DNA of 64,000 bases from Gari tellinella. Lineage: Eukaryota > Mollusca > Bivalvia > Cardiida > Psammobiidae. Location: positions 41,344,070-41,408,069 of the forward strand of contig OV277867.1 of the NCBI GenBank assembly GCA_922989275.2, given 5' to 3'. Position numbers and translations under genes: made by a program. Of the stretch, positions 1 through 11,341 are shown one piece after another (within the stretch, counting starts at the first letter, position 1; each line of letters begins with the position of its first letter). The notes under the pieces were generated by a model. That model did not search any database and had not been told where the DNA came from. It saw only the letters and a program-made list of their open reading frames with translations.

Positions 1-114
1 CCAAACTGTTCGTTCAACACAAATAGTCAAAACTGTCGAAAAGGCGTCATTTTCTATGTTTTAGTGCAATGCGTTTTATTCTAACTGGCAAGAATAACGT
101 TTTTCTCCACTGTA
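1..114. repeat. Family A MITE, right part, cut by window edge
   Basis: The segment matches the right half of family A: a remnant of the internal hairpin, a block resembling 'tctatgttttagtgcaatgc', and the terminal 'ttctccactgta'. The left half lies outside the window. It is diverged from the better-preserved copies. Confidence 0.6.
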
Positions 115-379
115 TATGTATAACAGTTGTCCCTCAAACCAAATGTACAGTCTATTTACCGTTTTAGTATATATTTACTTAAGAATAAGCACATCAATAA
201 GTAAGCTTTATGGAAAGTGAGCTCTTATAATTTTACAGTAGGTAAAATACAAAACCAACTTCTACCAATAAGCAAACAGTCTCGTTTCTACAGCATTCCC
301 TCTCTACAACGACACCCAATGGCAGACAAAATAATTTTTTTTGTTCGGAGGGAGTCGTGATAGGGAGGGGCATCGGCTT

Positions 380-545
380 ATATTTGCAAACAGCTTGAAT
401 CCAGATCAGACGCCGCATAACGCGGTGTCTGATATGGATTCAAGCTATTTGTCACTCGTCATTAAGTTTTTTTCTGTCAAAAGGTCAAATATGTAACTTT
501 GAGAAAAGAAGCAGACGACAATTTTAAGCGTCGATATTGCAGCAT
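380..545. repeat. Family B MITE with hairpin (diverged)
   Basis: A hairpin at about 388-452 has arms reading cttgaatccagatcagacgcc and a near-palindromic core. It is followed by the family B subterminal block with 'gcagacgacaattttaag'. Terminal repeats are not clear. Short open frames here are by-products of the palindrome. Confidence 0.6.
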
Positions 546-1086
546 TGAAAATGTTGGACAAAATTGTCTTGTTTGAGGAACAGTGGTGAGCGTTGATGTT
601 AGCAGGGAGTCGTTGTTCGGATGACCGTTGTAGGGAGGGATTACTGTACAATGATAGTCACTAATCAAACCCACGAAGGCAGTAATTTGTCTTCTGCAAC
701 TTGAACCAATACAGTGGTAAGGCGTCATTGTTTCCGTGAAAACGAAATGAAACGCATGCGCAATAAAACGAAATTGAGAAATTCACATTTTTTTTAATCT
801 TCTTTCTTTGTCTTTATTTAGGTGGCAAATAGTTTGGAGCTAGGTCAGCCGCTGGTAAACTCGGCGTCTGGTCTTCCTCCAAACATTTTCCAAATGAAAT
901 CCATTTACTTTGACATCCTCCCTATTGTTTGCCAAAAGTAGCATGTACCTATAACCTACATGCTTCTACCATGGTAAAGTATAGCTACAATCTGACAGGC
1001 ATATACTAAATAGCGGCTGTGAGTAAGACAGAAAACTCAAGAAGAAGTTTTGTGATTTACATTTAGCCTGGTTTTAGAAACCCTTT
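546..1086. other. Gene-free stretch
   Basis: A partial hairpin arm lies near 830-880 (family A/B type, 'ggagctaggtcagccg'). Nothing else is recognised and no coding signal is seen. Confidence 0.4.
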
Positions 1087-1336
1087 TAAACTCATTCACC
1101 CATGAAATTTTAATGGACTATTCAAATTTCAAAATTAGTATAGTCCATATTTTAATATTAAGTGTTGATTTTAACAATACATTTCAAAATGACAAACAGT
1201 GTAGCCCATGATCATAGGGCCCCTTAATGAGCCCTCTGATCAGGGTCTACACTGTTTGCATTGGATAAGTGCAATCCTGGCAGGTTCACTGTTTGTAAAT
1301 GACGAGTATACGCGTTGCTCGGGTTGAATGTGTTAA
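1087..1336. repeat. Family C MITE
   Basis: The left end resembles aactcattcacccatgaaa and the right end gttgaatgtgttaaa. The internal hairpin at about 1193-1260 has arms caaacagtgtag / ctacactgtttgc around 'gagccctctgatcag'. It is older and more diverged than the copy at 15.4 kb. Confidence 0.7.
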
Positions 1337-2275
1337 AACAATGAAAACAAGTTTTGCTTGGATGGTTGAAACAGGCACACTTTGTTGTATAAAAATATAA
1401 TCTTTATTCAAGTGTTATCATGGATACAACATACATACAATTAAGAAATGAACTGATTTCTTTCGGCGTTCAAGCGAAATGAATTACAGAAAATTATCGG
1501 CAAATACCATGAATCGCGCTATTTACAATATGTTTGCTGTAATTTCTAACATTACATAAACATTTTGTTAGTACGCGTGTATGTTTAATCCATATTAGAG
1601 GTAGATAACACGAGTAATGTGTACCCTATAAGGAACAGCAATGGCCGATTTACTTAAGCTGTGTACATTCGAAAGCAGGAAAATTAAGTTCCATTGTAAA
1701 CTACTTGACAGTTTGGCGCGAAAAATGCCGATTTTTGACGTCATTGGAAGTGACGTCATTTTAAAGTAGGATAAATATATCGAGTTTTTATTGTCATAAA
1801 GAAACGCAGAGATAGCCGCTGTTTATAAGGTGGATTCTTATGTCAATTTTCTTGCAATTTATCTCATTAATAAAGAAGAATATTAGTCGGGAATCATGGT
1901 TTCCACTAGTAGGAAGTCATAGATCGGTTAAGAACAAATTTTGAAAAAATCCGCCAAATGTTTGCCTTCCCAAGTTCTAAAGATTAATTCGGGATTGAAA
2001 ACTGCATATGCCCCGCCTCCCCTTCGAAACTTTTCCATAAGTCCCACCCTTTCGAAAAGTGGTGTTTATATGAAATGAACACACTTTTTGTCAATAGAAT
2101 TAAATGGGGCGATTGTAAATATTTACATAATAACTATACAAACTAGTGAATGTTTCATGTCATTCAGTTATGAATTATAAGAGACTATCATAGTGCTATC
2201 AAAATGAACGAGACTAACCATTTTACCGCCTGATTAAACAGTCTGGTGATACCCTTCCACCAGCATGATATCGTC
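1337..2275. other. Gene-free stretch
   Basis: No gene or complete element is recognised. A paired TGACGTCA-like motif (tgacgtcattggaagtgacgtcat) lies at about 1736-1760. It could be a binding-site pair, but there is no promoter context, so it is only noted. Confidence 0.4.
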
Positions 2276-2426
2276 TGCTTTAACACCTTCAATGCCATGA
2301 CGTCATCAATTTAAACAATTGTTGCCTACTTTATTTCGCTCATTTAAGTCTTTAAATAGTTCGAACCAAGAAAATAGTGAAATGGGTGTCAACCAGTTTC
2401 GATCCTGATCAGTCGTCGCGTTTCAC
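2276..2426. repeat. Family B MITE, left part only
   Basis: It begins with taacaccttcaatgcc, contains the 'gacgtcatcaatttaaac' subterminal block, and runs into the first arm of the hairpin (cagtttcgatcctgatca). The element stops at the hairpin centre, so it is truncated. Confidence 0.65.
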
Positions 2427-2439
2427 TTTATCATTATAA

Positions 2440-3755
2440 GGGCCCATGTCTGCAAAATCGTCCATACCACAGTCAGTTTTTAACTTAACATATATAACTG
2501 GTAGCAAATTAAATATAACAAAAATGTTCATTCATTTCCAGATAATACTTGTAAATGACAAACCGATAATTTGCATACTCATAAATATTAACGAGAACAT
2601 TAAAGAAGGAGAAAATAAAGAAATAATTTAATATCATTAAACAACTTCAATGTGCAGTTTAAGATGATGAAAAAATCCTCAGAAAACAAAATTACAGAAC
2701 ATTCGCGATTCTGATTCAGTAGACCCTGACGTTCATTTTGGTACCTATGAGCAAAAGTATAGGGGGTCCATTGGTCCCAAGAGTAAGATGGTTGAATGGG
2801 TTGCATGAGTAACCCGGCGTCTTGTTCAAGCTGATTGCAATTGACGTTAGTTCTTAGAAACAAACGTTGTTAAGGTACTTCGCAGGTGCGCTTGAACTTT
2901 TCATGAAGAATGATAATAGGCTAAGAAACAATGTGTGAAAATATAGGCAAAATTTATCGTGTGGTTTGTCTTTAAGGTCTCTTTTTCTGACAAAAACCTG
3001 GAATTTTGATGATTTTATTTTTCTCAAAAATAAATAAAGCTAATGACTATAAATCTCGCCCAATAAGTAGTCCACAACATTCATTACAAGAAAAGCTAAA
3101 AAAAATTGAATAAAGGTGTTCAGAAAGATGTTATCAGCTATTTAAATTTTGCAAAATGCTAAAAAATTGAATTACAAAAAAATGACTCATTCAATGTATA
3201 TTTGTTTTCATTTTATTCAAATATATGGTTGATGAAAAAGTTACTCTGAAAATATTAGAAAATATTACAGTCAGGATTTGTTGTAATAACATATTGTAAT
3301 GTCCTAGTTTTCGGTCGACAAACATGTTCATTGTTTGTCAGCACCTGCATTTAGAATGCCAGCCTAAGTGGCTGTTTTCAAAAGTCATTTCATCATTATA
3401 ATTCCATACTGTAATCTTTACGATATAAGCTACCTCTAGATCGTGTTAGCTCCCGCAGCATCTTTTATTAAGCCGGTATGTGTACTTGTTCTCGTTCATA
3501 GTTGCTAGAAGCAAGTGCTTCGACGCCATCTTGTTTTATACTGAAGTGATGAATTGTGGGTTGTAGCCTTGGTTTCATGTACATAGTACAGTAGCGGCAA
3601 GGTTTCAACCTACGAAAGCTCTTTGAAAAGTAATTTATTCCATATTTTAGCTATGAGCGTCCCTTCTAAATATATTCCCCCTCATGTTTATAACATTCTT
3701 GTATTTTTAGAAAGGGATATTGGTACTGTTTTAGTCATTTTTAGGTCCGCGCAGT
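2440..3755. other. Gene-free stretch
   Basis: Short open frames on both strands lack splice support or recognisable protein similarity. No repeat family from elsewhere in the window was recognised. Confidence 0.4.
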
Positions 3756-3756
3756 G

Positions 3757-4125
3757 CCAGCGTCTTCGCATACCATATAAGGAGTGTACACTTGGTGTGC
3801 ACTCCATATAAGGAGTGCACACTTTGGTGCGTTTTTTGTGCAACAGATTTTCGGTGCGATTTCAATGTTAAATCGCACCAGAAATTTGGTGCACACCACG
3901 TGACCAATTTTCTGTATAAATACCTCGGTTGCAGACGAATCGAGGACTCTCAGAATTGAATTTCAAAGGTGCGGCACCATATTGCCTTACTCTTTTAGAA
4001 TAGAATTAGTTAGAAATAGAAGAAGTCTAGTGACTTGAGGTTTACTATTATTGAGTAGGATATAAATAAAGCATCACATAAAATTTGATTAAGCCTTACT
4101 TTTACTTTATTTGCCGCACGAAAGA
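3757..4125 (+). mobile_element. Solo-LTR-like segment
   Basis: The order of signals resembles a retrotransposon LTR: short inverted and direct repeats around gtgcactccatataaggag (about 3770-3830), a hairpin ggtgcgattt...aaatcgcacc (about 3857-3887), a TATA box in tataaatacctcgg (about 3916), an initiator-like 'gaggactctcag', and aataaagcatcac (about 4065) as a polyadenylation signal. No gag or pol frame lies on either side, so if it is an LTR it is solitary. Exact ends and target duplication were not resolved. Confidence 0.4.
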
Positions 4126-4660
4126 GAGTCCATTTTAGTTAATATTTATTTGAGAGAAAGAGAGAGAAGAAAGGGGTGATCTTGAATCACGCTACCAATT
4201 TGGATCCAGATCAGACCCCAGACTTGACGTGTACTACCGCTCGGCACGTGACAATATTTTCTTATTAAAATGTTGGATATTTGAAGTTGAGATACAGTTA
4301 TCTACCTTAAAATTAAAACTCTGTCATTAAAATGCATTATTATTTATTCATGGACTTGCATACAAGGTTAATTATATTGTTTAAACATAATAATAATGGA
4401 CAATATCGATCTTGAATAGGTTGACGTATTGATAAGCTTCAATGTGTGGCTTTATAGTTCGATCAAATCGTATATACATGTATGTATACCGATTTTATTG
4501 ACTTGTAAGTCATTAAACTAAAACGTATATGTAAGTGGACTTATAATTGGACCGTTTATAACATCACTAATTCTAATCAACGAAGACTAAACATAACATG
4601 CCCATTGATCACTGCGTTATGGATTGACACGTCAATAAATCGGACACTTAAAAAAATATT

Positions 4661-4733
4661 TGTATCGGATGGGTCTCGAACCTATGACCTTTGAATTGCA
4701 AGTCAATCACTCTACTGACTGCGCTATGAAGGA
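4661..4733 (-). repeat. tRNA-like segment (SINE head or tRNA pseudogene)
   Basis: On the minus strand an A-box-like TAGCGCAGTCAGTAGAGTG is followed about 30 bases later by a B-box-like GGTTCGAGACC, and a TTGA/TCAA pairing flanks the anticodon-like loop. The acceptor stem does not pair well. This suggests a tRNA-derived SINE or a decayed tRNA rather than a working tRNA gene. Confidence 0.5.
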
Positions 4734-5115
4734 TTATACTAAATCGTATCAACATTTCCTTTAATATAAATTTTCCAGTATAAGCACGTACGGAAAAAAG
4801 TCTATGTCGTCAAGACGCATATCCGCTCGCCCGCAAGACCGACTACCGTATGCGAAAGGCCTTAATTGTTAATTTATCTTATTATATTTTTTGTTTTGGA
4901 CAGTTTTCCCTACTGTGTAAAGTTTCGCGTCTTGTCTTTAAACCCGTAAAAGGTTTTTAAGTGTAACGTCGATTTCGATTATGATAATATACTAAGTTGA
5001 TTCAAGTATTTAAATAAAGCATTAGTTGTTAAAGTCATTACTGAATAATTCATGGTGTTGACTATGAAATAAGCTATTAATTCTGTCATTTGATCACTAA
5101 CAAATTCATCATTAA

Positions 5116-5324
5116 CCCCTTCACTGCCGTGACGTCATCGACTTTTTTCAGTTGTCGTCTGCTGTTATTTCTCACATTTAAAATTTAGGTATTTTAACCT
5201 AAGAAATGTGTTTTTGAGTGTCAAACAGTTTGGATCCTGATCAGACGCCGCGTCACGCGGCGTCTGATCAGGAGCAAAACTGTTTGCAAATAAGCATTGT
5301 AGTCGGGGTACGGCAGTGAAGTGG
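5116..5324. repeat. Family B MITE, intact, TTAA flanks
   Basis: TTAA lies on both sides (5112-5115 and 5325-5328). The termini ccccttcactgccgt and acggcagtgaagtgg are inverted repeats. The hairpin at about 5221-5287 has cores gacgccgcgtcacgcggcgtc. TTAA target sites with CCC(T)TT ends are the known signature of piggyBac-type elements. No transposase is present, so this is a non-autonomous copy. Confidence 0.8.
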
Positions 5325-5401
5325 TTAATACAGCTCATTTTAAACTCGTGAATGAAGTAAAACTATTCGTTATAAAAGTATCCAGCTTGACACAGAGTAC
5401 T

Positions 5402-5653
5402 ATTTTAACTTTTCCTCCTTGAAACTTTAAATGGACAATTCCAGTTTCCATTTTAGTCTGGTCCATTTCTGACTTTTAAGGGTTGTTTTTGTCAATGTTT
5501 GACATTATGGCAAACAGTGAAGACGCTGATCAAAGGGTTCCTTTCGGAGCCCTCTGACATGGGTCTTCACTGTTTGCATAGGACAAGTGTACTATTCACA
5601 TGAACACTGTTTAAAAAGGACGCCTAAATGCGGGACTAGGGTTCAAAGGGTTA
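5402..5653. repeat. Family C MITE
   Basis: The left end is aacttttcctccttgaaac, the right end gggttcaaagggttaac, and the hairpin at about 5508-5578 has gctcctttcggagc-type cores. TTAA-like flanks match families B and D. Confidence 0.75.
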
Positions 5654-5781
5654 ACTCTTATCATACCGAATTGTCGTCTGCTTCAAATATATCGTCTGCG
5701 AACAAACAATCAACATAAGTTTTAAAAGCTTTGATCTGAAGAAAAGTTGAACCTGAGTGGCAAATATATTTCACAATTAGT

Positions 5782-5918
5782 TATACAGTTTCTTCCAAGG
5801 GTACATGAGAATGTATTCCCGGCTGAGGAAATTCCTGTTGCCCGAGCCGAACGGCGAGGGTAACATGATTTTACTAGCCGGGAATACATCCTCATGTTCC
5901 CTTGGAAGAAACTGTATA
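5782..5918. repeat. Small palindromic element, ~41-bp inverted arms
   Basis: The left arm tatacagtttcttccaaggg is repeated inverted at the right (cccttggaagaaactgtata) with few mismatches, around a centre of about 55 bp. It is flanked by TA. Only one copy is present in the window. Short frames across it are not supported as genes. Confidence 0.7.
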
Positions 5919-7049
5919 ACGAAATTATTATACTGCAAAGTTTTCACTGTTCAAAAGAAGTCTTTCGAAATTTGTCGTGTACAGCGCTCATAGTAAGCAG
6001 TAATAAAATCGCGTCAAAACAGATGATATTGAGCGTTAATGACGGCATATTTCTGGCGGATGTTATTCAAAAGAAAATGGACACGGTCGAAGACGTCCGC
6101 GTCAAAAGTTCCCAGTAAAAATGCGACTATTGAAAGATCCGGATTGGATCTTAGTCGAAATGGACTTCAAACGGAGGATGCACGATCCTGTCGAGCAATC
6201 AGCCATCTTATTTTCTGCAAAGCAAGACTCAGGTACCTGTCAGCTAATAAAATAGCTGCTCTTCTACGTACCCAGTTAGCTCACATGGTACATGGGCGCA
6301 CGTTTACTTCCTACGAGCCAATCAGAAATTAGGAAATTACTTTGCAGTTTTATATGGCGTCTGATCTGGATTCAAATTGTTTGCAAATATTAGCCAAACC
6401 GTACTTAGCACGACAAGGGTTAACCTCCGGTTGGAACGAACGACGTTATTCTCTCCTGTTGAAACGACTCTGAATGCTATAGAAATGTAATAAAATGAAG
6501 TAAATGGCATTTTAAAAATTGTATTTCGATTCAGTTTAATCAGAGTAACAAGCAGATTTGGTCACTCGGCGTCTGACCTGGCTCCAAACTGATTGCAAAT
6601 GAAACAATTTGTTTTAGAACGAACGCGTTTAAATAATCAATAACGCTTCTCCGCAGACAACTATCCACAAGGGAACATATTACCCACAAGATTCACCTAG
6701 TGTTGAAAGAGTTATTAAACCGTTGCCATTAGAAATCTGTTTGAAACAATGTGCTATTCTGCCTGCTTACACGATATACCATTACAAAACAGTACTCCGT
6801 GAGCTCCTATAGAAGGCTGAAAGTAAATCTTATGACACGGATTATCAATCGAAAATCGGTTGACGGTGAATTTAGAGTATTGACGTTTTTTAGCTGGTTC
6901 GGTTTCCATCATTAGAGAGAGAGAGTGACATTATCATTGGAAAGATAAAACAACATAATTTTAGCTCCTGATACACGTTCAGCAATAGTGGTAAAAGGAC
7001 ACTAGATGTGTCATGCTGCCGATAACATAGTGGACCTATAGATGAAGAG
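5919..7049. other. Gene-free stretch
   Basis: Overlapping short open frames at 5894-6332 have no recognisable similarity or splice support. Fragments of hairpin arms (about 6355-6385 and 6560-6600) are remnants of family A/B elements. Confidence 0.4.
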
Positions 7050-7105
7050 TTTATGCAAAATTACTGATGATGTTCCTCCGTCGTAATCGACGATGAGCAG
7101 GACAT

Positions 7106-7964
7106 CTAAGTAGTCGATTTCTGTGTCCGGAGATGACTTGTCAGACCAATTCTTGCTTTGAAGTAACGGCTACATGTCTGACACTTAAAGTCGGTAGTTG
7201 TCGGTTGTGAATTGCTTGCCATCCTCGTCTTTCGAAGGGCCCGTTTCCTGATGCACTCATCTAACCGTTTATTTTCAGCAGATCGAACCCCAGTTGATAT
7301 AGCTGCTCTCCAAGCAGTTCTGTCTTCTGCCAGATCTTCCCATGTTTCAGTACATATGCCAAGCCTCTTTAGATTTGCCTTGAGATAGTCCTTAAATCTT
7401 TTGCGCGGCGCACCTACTGTCCGAGCCCCACAAGAGAGCTCTCCAAACAGCAGTTGTTTTGGTATCATCGTATCTGACATCCGGCATATATGACCAGGCC
7501 AACGGACCTGGCATCGTTGTAGGATGACGTTTATCGAGGGTTGTTTAGCTCGGGTGAGTACATCTGTATCCGCGGATGTTCAGTAGCTTGCGAAGGCAGG
7601 TCATGTGAAAGTGATTAAGTCTCTTGGCGTGACGAGCATAGATTGTCCAAGTTTCGCAGGCATAAATCAATGTTGTGATCACAACAGCTCTGTATGCGCT
7701 GAGCCTTGTGGCAGACTAATGCCACCGCGCTTCCAAACCTTTGTCTGTAGCCTGCCAAATGCTGCACTGGCTTTTGCAATTCTGCAGTCAATCTCATCGT
7801 CTATGTGCACTACTCTAGACAGTGTGCTCCCAAGGTAAGTGAACTTTTCTACAGCTTTCAATGTCTCATTGTTGACTTGAATGTCTGGTTCGACATATGG
7901 CTTATTTGGTGCAGGTTGATGCAGGATTTCTGTCTTCCTGGTACTGATGGTAAGACCAAAGTTG
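7106..7964 (-). pseudogene. LINE ORF2 C-terminal part, frameshifted
   Basis: The region continues the reverse transcriptase product in another frame: thumb-like sequence (7679-7993, with 'KAVEKFTYLGSTLS'), then a segment readable only across further frame changes (7480-7679), then 7106-7480 in the same frame as the first piece. The last piece contains a 'GAPRKRFKDYLKANLKRLG' stretch and a zinc-finger-like tail, CxxC...HLRTQ, near the end (about 7110-7180). Stops and shifts mean that no single protein can be made from it. Confidence 0.85.
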
Positions 7965-9683
7965 TCACATGCTTTGCTGCATTTCTGTCTCACTGTTGGC
8001 CTTTAGAGCACAATCATCTGCAAACAGTAGATCACGGATAATGCTTTCCTTCACTTTGGTTATGGCCTTTAGTCTTCGAAGGTTAAACAGTTTGCCATCA
8101 GTACGGTATCTGATGCTGACTCCTGGATCGTCCTTGGTGAAAGCATCTGTCAACATTGCCGAGAACATCATGCTGAATAGGGTGGGGGCTAGCACACAGC
8201 CTTGCTTGACTCCATTGTTCACAGGAAAGTCTTGAGATGATTCTCCATCACCAAGGACTGTAGCCTTCATACCATCATGGAACTGGCGGACCATTGTGAT
8301 GAAGTGTTCAGGGCGTCCAAACTTGGCCATGATCTTCCATAGACCGTCTCTGCTTACAGTATCGAAGGCCTTGGTTAGGTCAACAAATGTAGTGTAAAGG
8401 TCCTTGTTCTGCTCTTGACACTTTTCTTGTACTTGTCGGGCTGCAAAAACCATATCAACAGTTCCTCTTTTGGCACGGAAGCCACACTGGCTCTCCGGCA
8501 ACAATCCATCTTCCAGATGTAGAATCAGGCGATTCAATAGTACTCTAGCTAGAATCTTGCCGGCTATACAAAGAAGAGAGATGCCTCTGTAATTGTCACA
8601 GACCTGTCTGTTTCCCTTTCTCTTGTATAGGTGCACAATGGAAGCATCTTTGAACTCTTGTGGTAGGATCCCTTTTTTCCAGAAAGAGTTGATTAGTTCC
8701 TGTAGTTTTTGAGTCATTATGTCCCCACCAGCCTTGTAGACTTCAGCCGGAATAGCGTCAGAACCTGGCGCTTTTCCACCGGAAAGCTGTTTGATGGCTT
8801 TGTCTATCTCTTGTAAGGAGGGTTCACCATCCATAGTCTTGTCTTTCTCTACTTGAGGAAGACGGGATATGGCCGCATCGTTAATAGTTGATGGACGATT
8901 GAGGACGCTGCTAAAGTGTTCGGCCCATCGTTCTAGGATCTTCTCCCGATCACTGATCAATGTTGAGCCATCAGTACTCAGGAGTGGTGACGTATCTGAG
9001 ATCTGGGGACCATAAACTGCTTTGAGATAATCATAAAAGCGCTTGGAGTCGTGCATATCTGCATACTTTTGAATTTCCGTAGCTTTGTTGTTGAACCAGG
9101 TCTCTTGCATTTGTTGTAATTTGGTTTGAACAGTTCTTCTGATACTAGCGAAGGTGTCTTTCTTGGATAAAGATTTTGGGTCCTTGATATAGGCTTGATG
9201 GAGCAAGTTTTTCTTCTTTATCATGGCTCGGATTTCCTCATCATTCTCATCAAACCAGTCCTGATGTTTGCGCTCTGTTGTGCCAAGAGTCTCAAGTGAA
9301 GATGAATGCACAGTATCTCTAAACTTTGCCCAATTATCCTCAAAATTTTCTTCAAGCACCAGGCTATGGAGTTTCGAGTGGATGTCTTCAGCGAGTTGAC
9401 TTGCTATCTCACTGTTCTTTAGCTGTGACACATTGATACGCTTGAGACATTTCTTGTCCTGCGGTCGACGTTTTGGCGCTGTCTGGAGGCTACGTTCGGA
9501 GACAACAAGTCTGTGATCTGCCCAGCACTCAGCACCACACACAACCTTGGTTATTTTCACATCCTGTCTGTCCACCTTTCTTGTAATTATGTAGTCAGTG
9601 AGGTGCCAATGTTTGGACCTTGAATGCATCCAGGTTGTTTTGTTGCAATTGGCTTGACGGAACATTGTATTTGTGATAATCAA
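7965..9683 (-). pseudogene. LINE ORF2 fragment: endonuclease end and reverse transcriptase
   Basis: This open stretch has 572 codons. Residues 1 to about 60 are the end of an APE-type endonuclease (WMHSRSKHWHLTDYI, then ADHRLV). The reverse transcriptase core follows, with the NYRGISLLCIAGKILARVL block, the first catalytic Asp in FVDLTKAFD (about 8361-8390), GVKQGCVLAP, and the FADD box (about 8012-8026) carrying the other two catalytic Asp residues. The catalytic residues are intact, but the frame is lost just after FADD and the 5' end of the element is missing. It is a recent-looking but dead copy. Confidence 0.9.
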
Positions 9684-9711
9684 GTTGTGGGTGATGCAGG
9701 TTCTAATTTAT

Positions 9712-10384
9712 AGTACACGTGTCCTATGCAAAATTACTAATATATAGTATATACTATATATTGAAAATCTTTAAAGTTTTCATTACAACTACTAGCTCTT
9801 GTGACCTAGATATGCAATGGACCGGGACGATTCCAATGGAATACATGGCCAAACGGATTCACGTTCAAAATACTACTGCATAATGCCTATATTTGTCATA
9901 AATTGTTTTAGTGTGTTTGAATAATACCTTACATAAACAGTCAAACTTGTGTAAAATTACCACTGAATAAAGATGCGTTGTTATTTAAAGATAGATTACC
10001 GGGAAGAATTCGTTTCTTTAATCTATACTAATATTTAACACATAAACTAGGTCCTGCATTAACATGTTGTACAAACAGTATAAACCCTGATATGTTATTT
10101 TGAATATCAAATATAACAGTTAATGATATTAAATATGTAAAATAAATTATTTTAAGGATCCAGATCAAAATCACAGAAATATGGAATTTACAAGTAATTG
10201 CATCCAGACCGGATGCTGAATAAATCTGCCAGGTTTATTCTGCATCTGGCCTGCTTCTGATCTGAATGGGAACTTATAGACGCTTGGTGGAAGAGATCTT
10301 ACTTACGAATATTCAAATATGTTTGAAAAGATATTTACGTGTTCATGGAATCATTTACAAAATAGAGTTAATGCCAAATTCTAT
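9712..10384. other. Gene-free stretch
   Basis: AT-rich sequence. A short self-complementary atatagtatatactatat lies near 9740. No gene or listed repeat family is recognised. Confidence 0.4.
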
Positions 10385-10637
10385 TTAACACTTTACCTTA
10401 TAGAAGCGCCTTTTAGCGCATTCCATCTCATCCTCCGCGGAAGAAAATAGTTCCAATCTATACAATCATAAATAAGTATTAGAAGAAATATCTTCTAAAT
10501 TTCTAGCAGGTGGTTACTTAAAGCAGGCTGATAGTGAAGCAGAATGCGCCTTAGGGCGCATTCTGCTTTACTTTCAACCTGCTTGAAGTAGTCACCTATT
10601 TTCAAAACTAGAAAAAACCTATGGGGTAAAGGGGTCC
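10385..10637. repeat. Family D MITE
   Basis: The left end is cactttaccttatagaagcg, the right end ctatggggtaaagggg. The hairpin at about 10516-10590 has arms aaagcaggctga / tcaacctgctt and core gcgccttagggcgc. The first short frame here is generated by the palindrome. Confidence 0.8.
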
Positions 10638-10649
10638 TTTCTGGGACTT

Positions 10650-10855
10650 TCTGGTCCTTTGGAATCATTGATTTCAGCGCATTTACAGTTGAAGGTTGAA
10701 TTCCGCTTAAGCCGGTGCTAGGGGGCGTGAGCACTGTTGCACATTTCAGTATTGCTCATGAACAGACTCAATTAAACCGAGTCTGCAATTTTCAGTATTT
10801 GCTTTGTTTTCTGTGCTTTCAAAGGATCTCCCCTTATTCAGATTTAAAGACTCTT
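10650..10855 (+). repeat. Family G dispersed repeat, copy 1
   Basis: About 200 bp shared almost base for base with 26578-26785: ggtcctttggaatcattgat, then gctagggggcgtgagcactg, gaacagactcaattaaaccg and ctgtgctttcaaaggatctc. No inverted ends are seen. A SINE-like or 3'-tail repeat is possible. It abuts the right end of a family D element. Confidence 0.7.
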
Positions 10856-11108
10856 TACCGTATAAGTCAATTTTTCAAGTTCAATATACATACAGAGAAC
10901 TTATTACGTATAGTTTCTTATCCTACTATCAAAACGTTAAAAAATAAATATTGTTCTCTTAGAAAATGTACTACAATGTAATGGTAAACGCCTGGTTTTC
11001 TCTCTCCTCAAATACCTCTGTAGTTCGATTTGAAACCATCATCGATACTCACAAAAACTTTGATTTGCTCTAGTCATAAGGGTTATTGCCAAAGCTTTAG
11101 GACAGTGG

Positions 11109-11341
11109 TACAGTGGAGAAGAAGTTATTAATTTCCGTTTAATCGAAAACGAAACGCACAGGCATTGCATAAGATGTAGAAAATTATAATTCTGACATTT
11201 TAACCGAAGTGACAAACAGTTTGGTGCCTGATCAGACTGTGGATTACACGGCGTCCAATCTAGCTGCAAACTGTTTGCACTGGATATAATAATTTCAGCG
11301 TGAACGCATTTATTGAGAAAGAATAAGGTATTCTACACTGA
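11109..11341. repeat. Family A MITE, diverged
   Basis: It has tacagtggagaagaagttat at the left and a degraded 'gaataaggtattctacactg' at the right. The internal hairpin (aacagtttggtgcctgatca ... ctgcaaactgtttgc) has lost much of its pairing. Confidence 0.65.

Larger units (their letters stand above)
7050..9711 (-). mobile_element. 5'-truncated non-LTR retrotransposon (LINE)
   Basis: A minus-strand corpse of a LINE carries, in order, the last part of an apurinic-type endonuclease, a complete reverse transcriptase core, and a C-terminal region ending in a C2H2-like zinc motif. The 5' edge at about 9.71 kb falls inside the endonuclease, as expected from incomplete target-primed reverse transcription. 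The coding part changes frame near 7.97 kb and again between 7.68 and 7.48 kb, so it is inactive. The clade was not assigned; RTE-, Nimb- or I-like are all possible. Confidence 0.9.

Noticed and set aside
3740..3900. CRISPR-like or tandem array near gtgcactccatataagg
   Set aside because: Only two or three units with inverted symmetry, in a eukaryotic context; better explained by LTR-like structure.
5805..6332. Overlapping frames of 62-97 codons
   Set aside because: They start inside a palindromic element, have no recognisable motif and no splice support.
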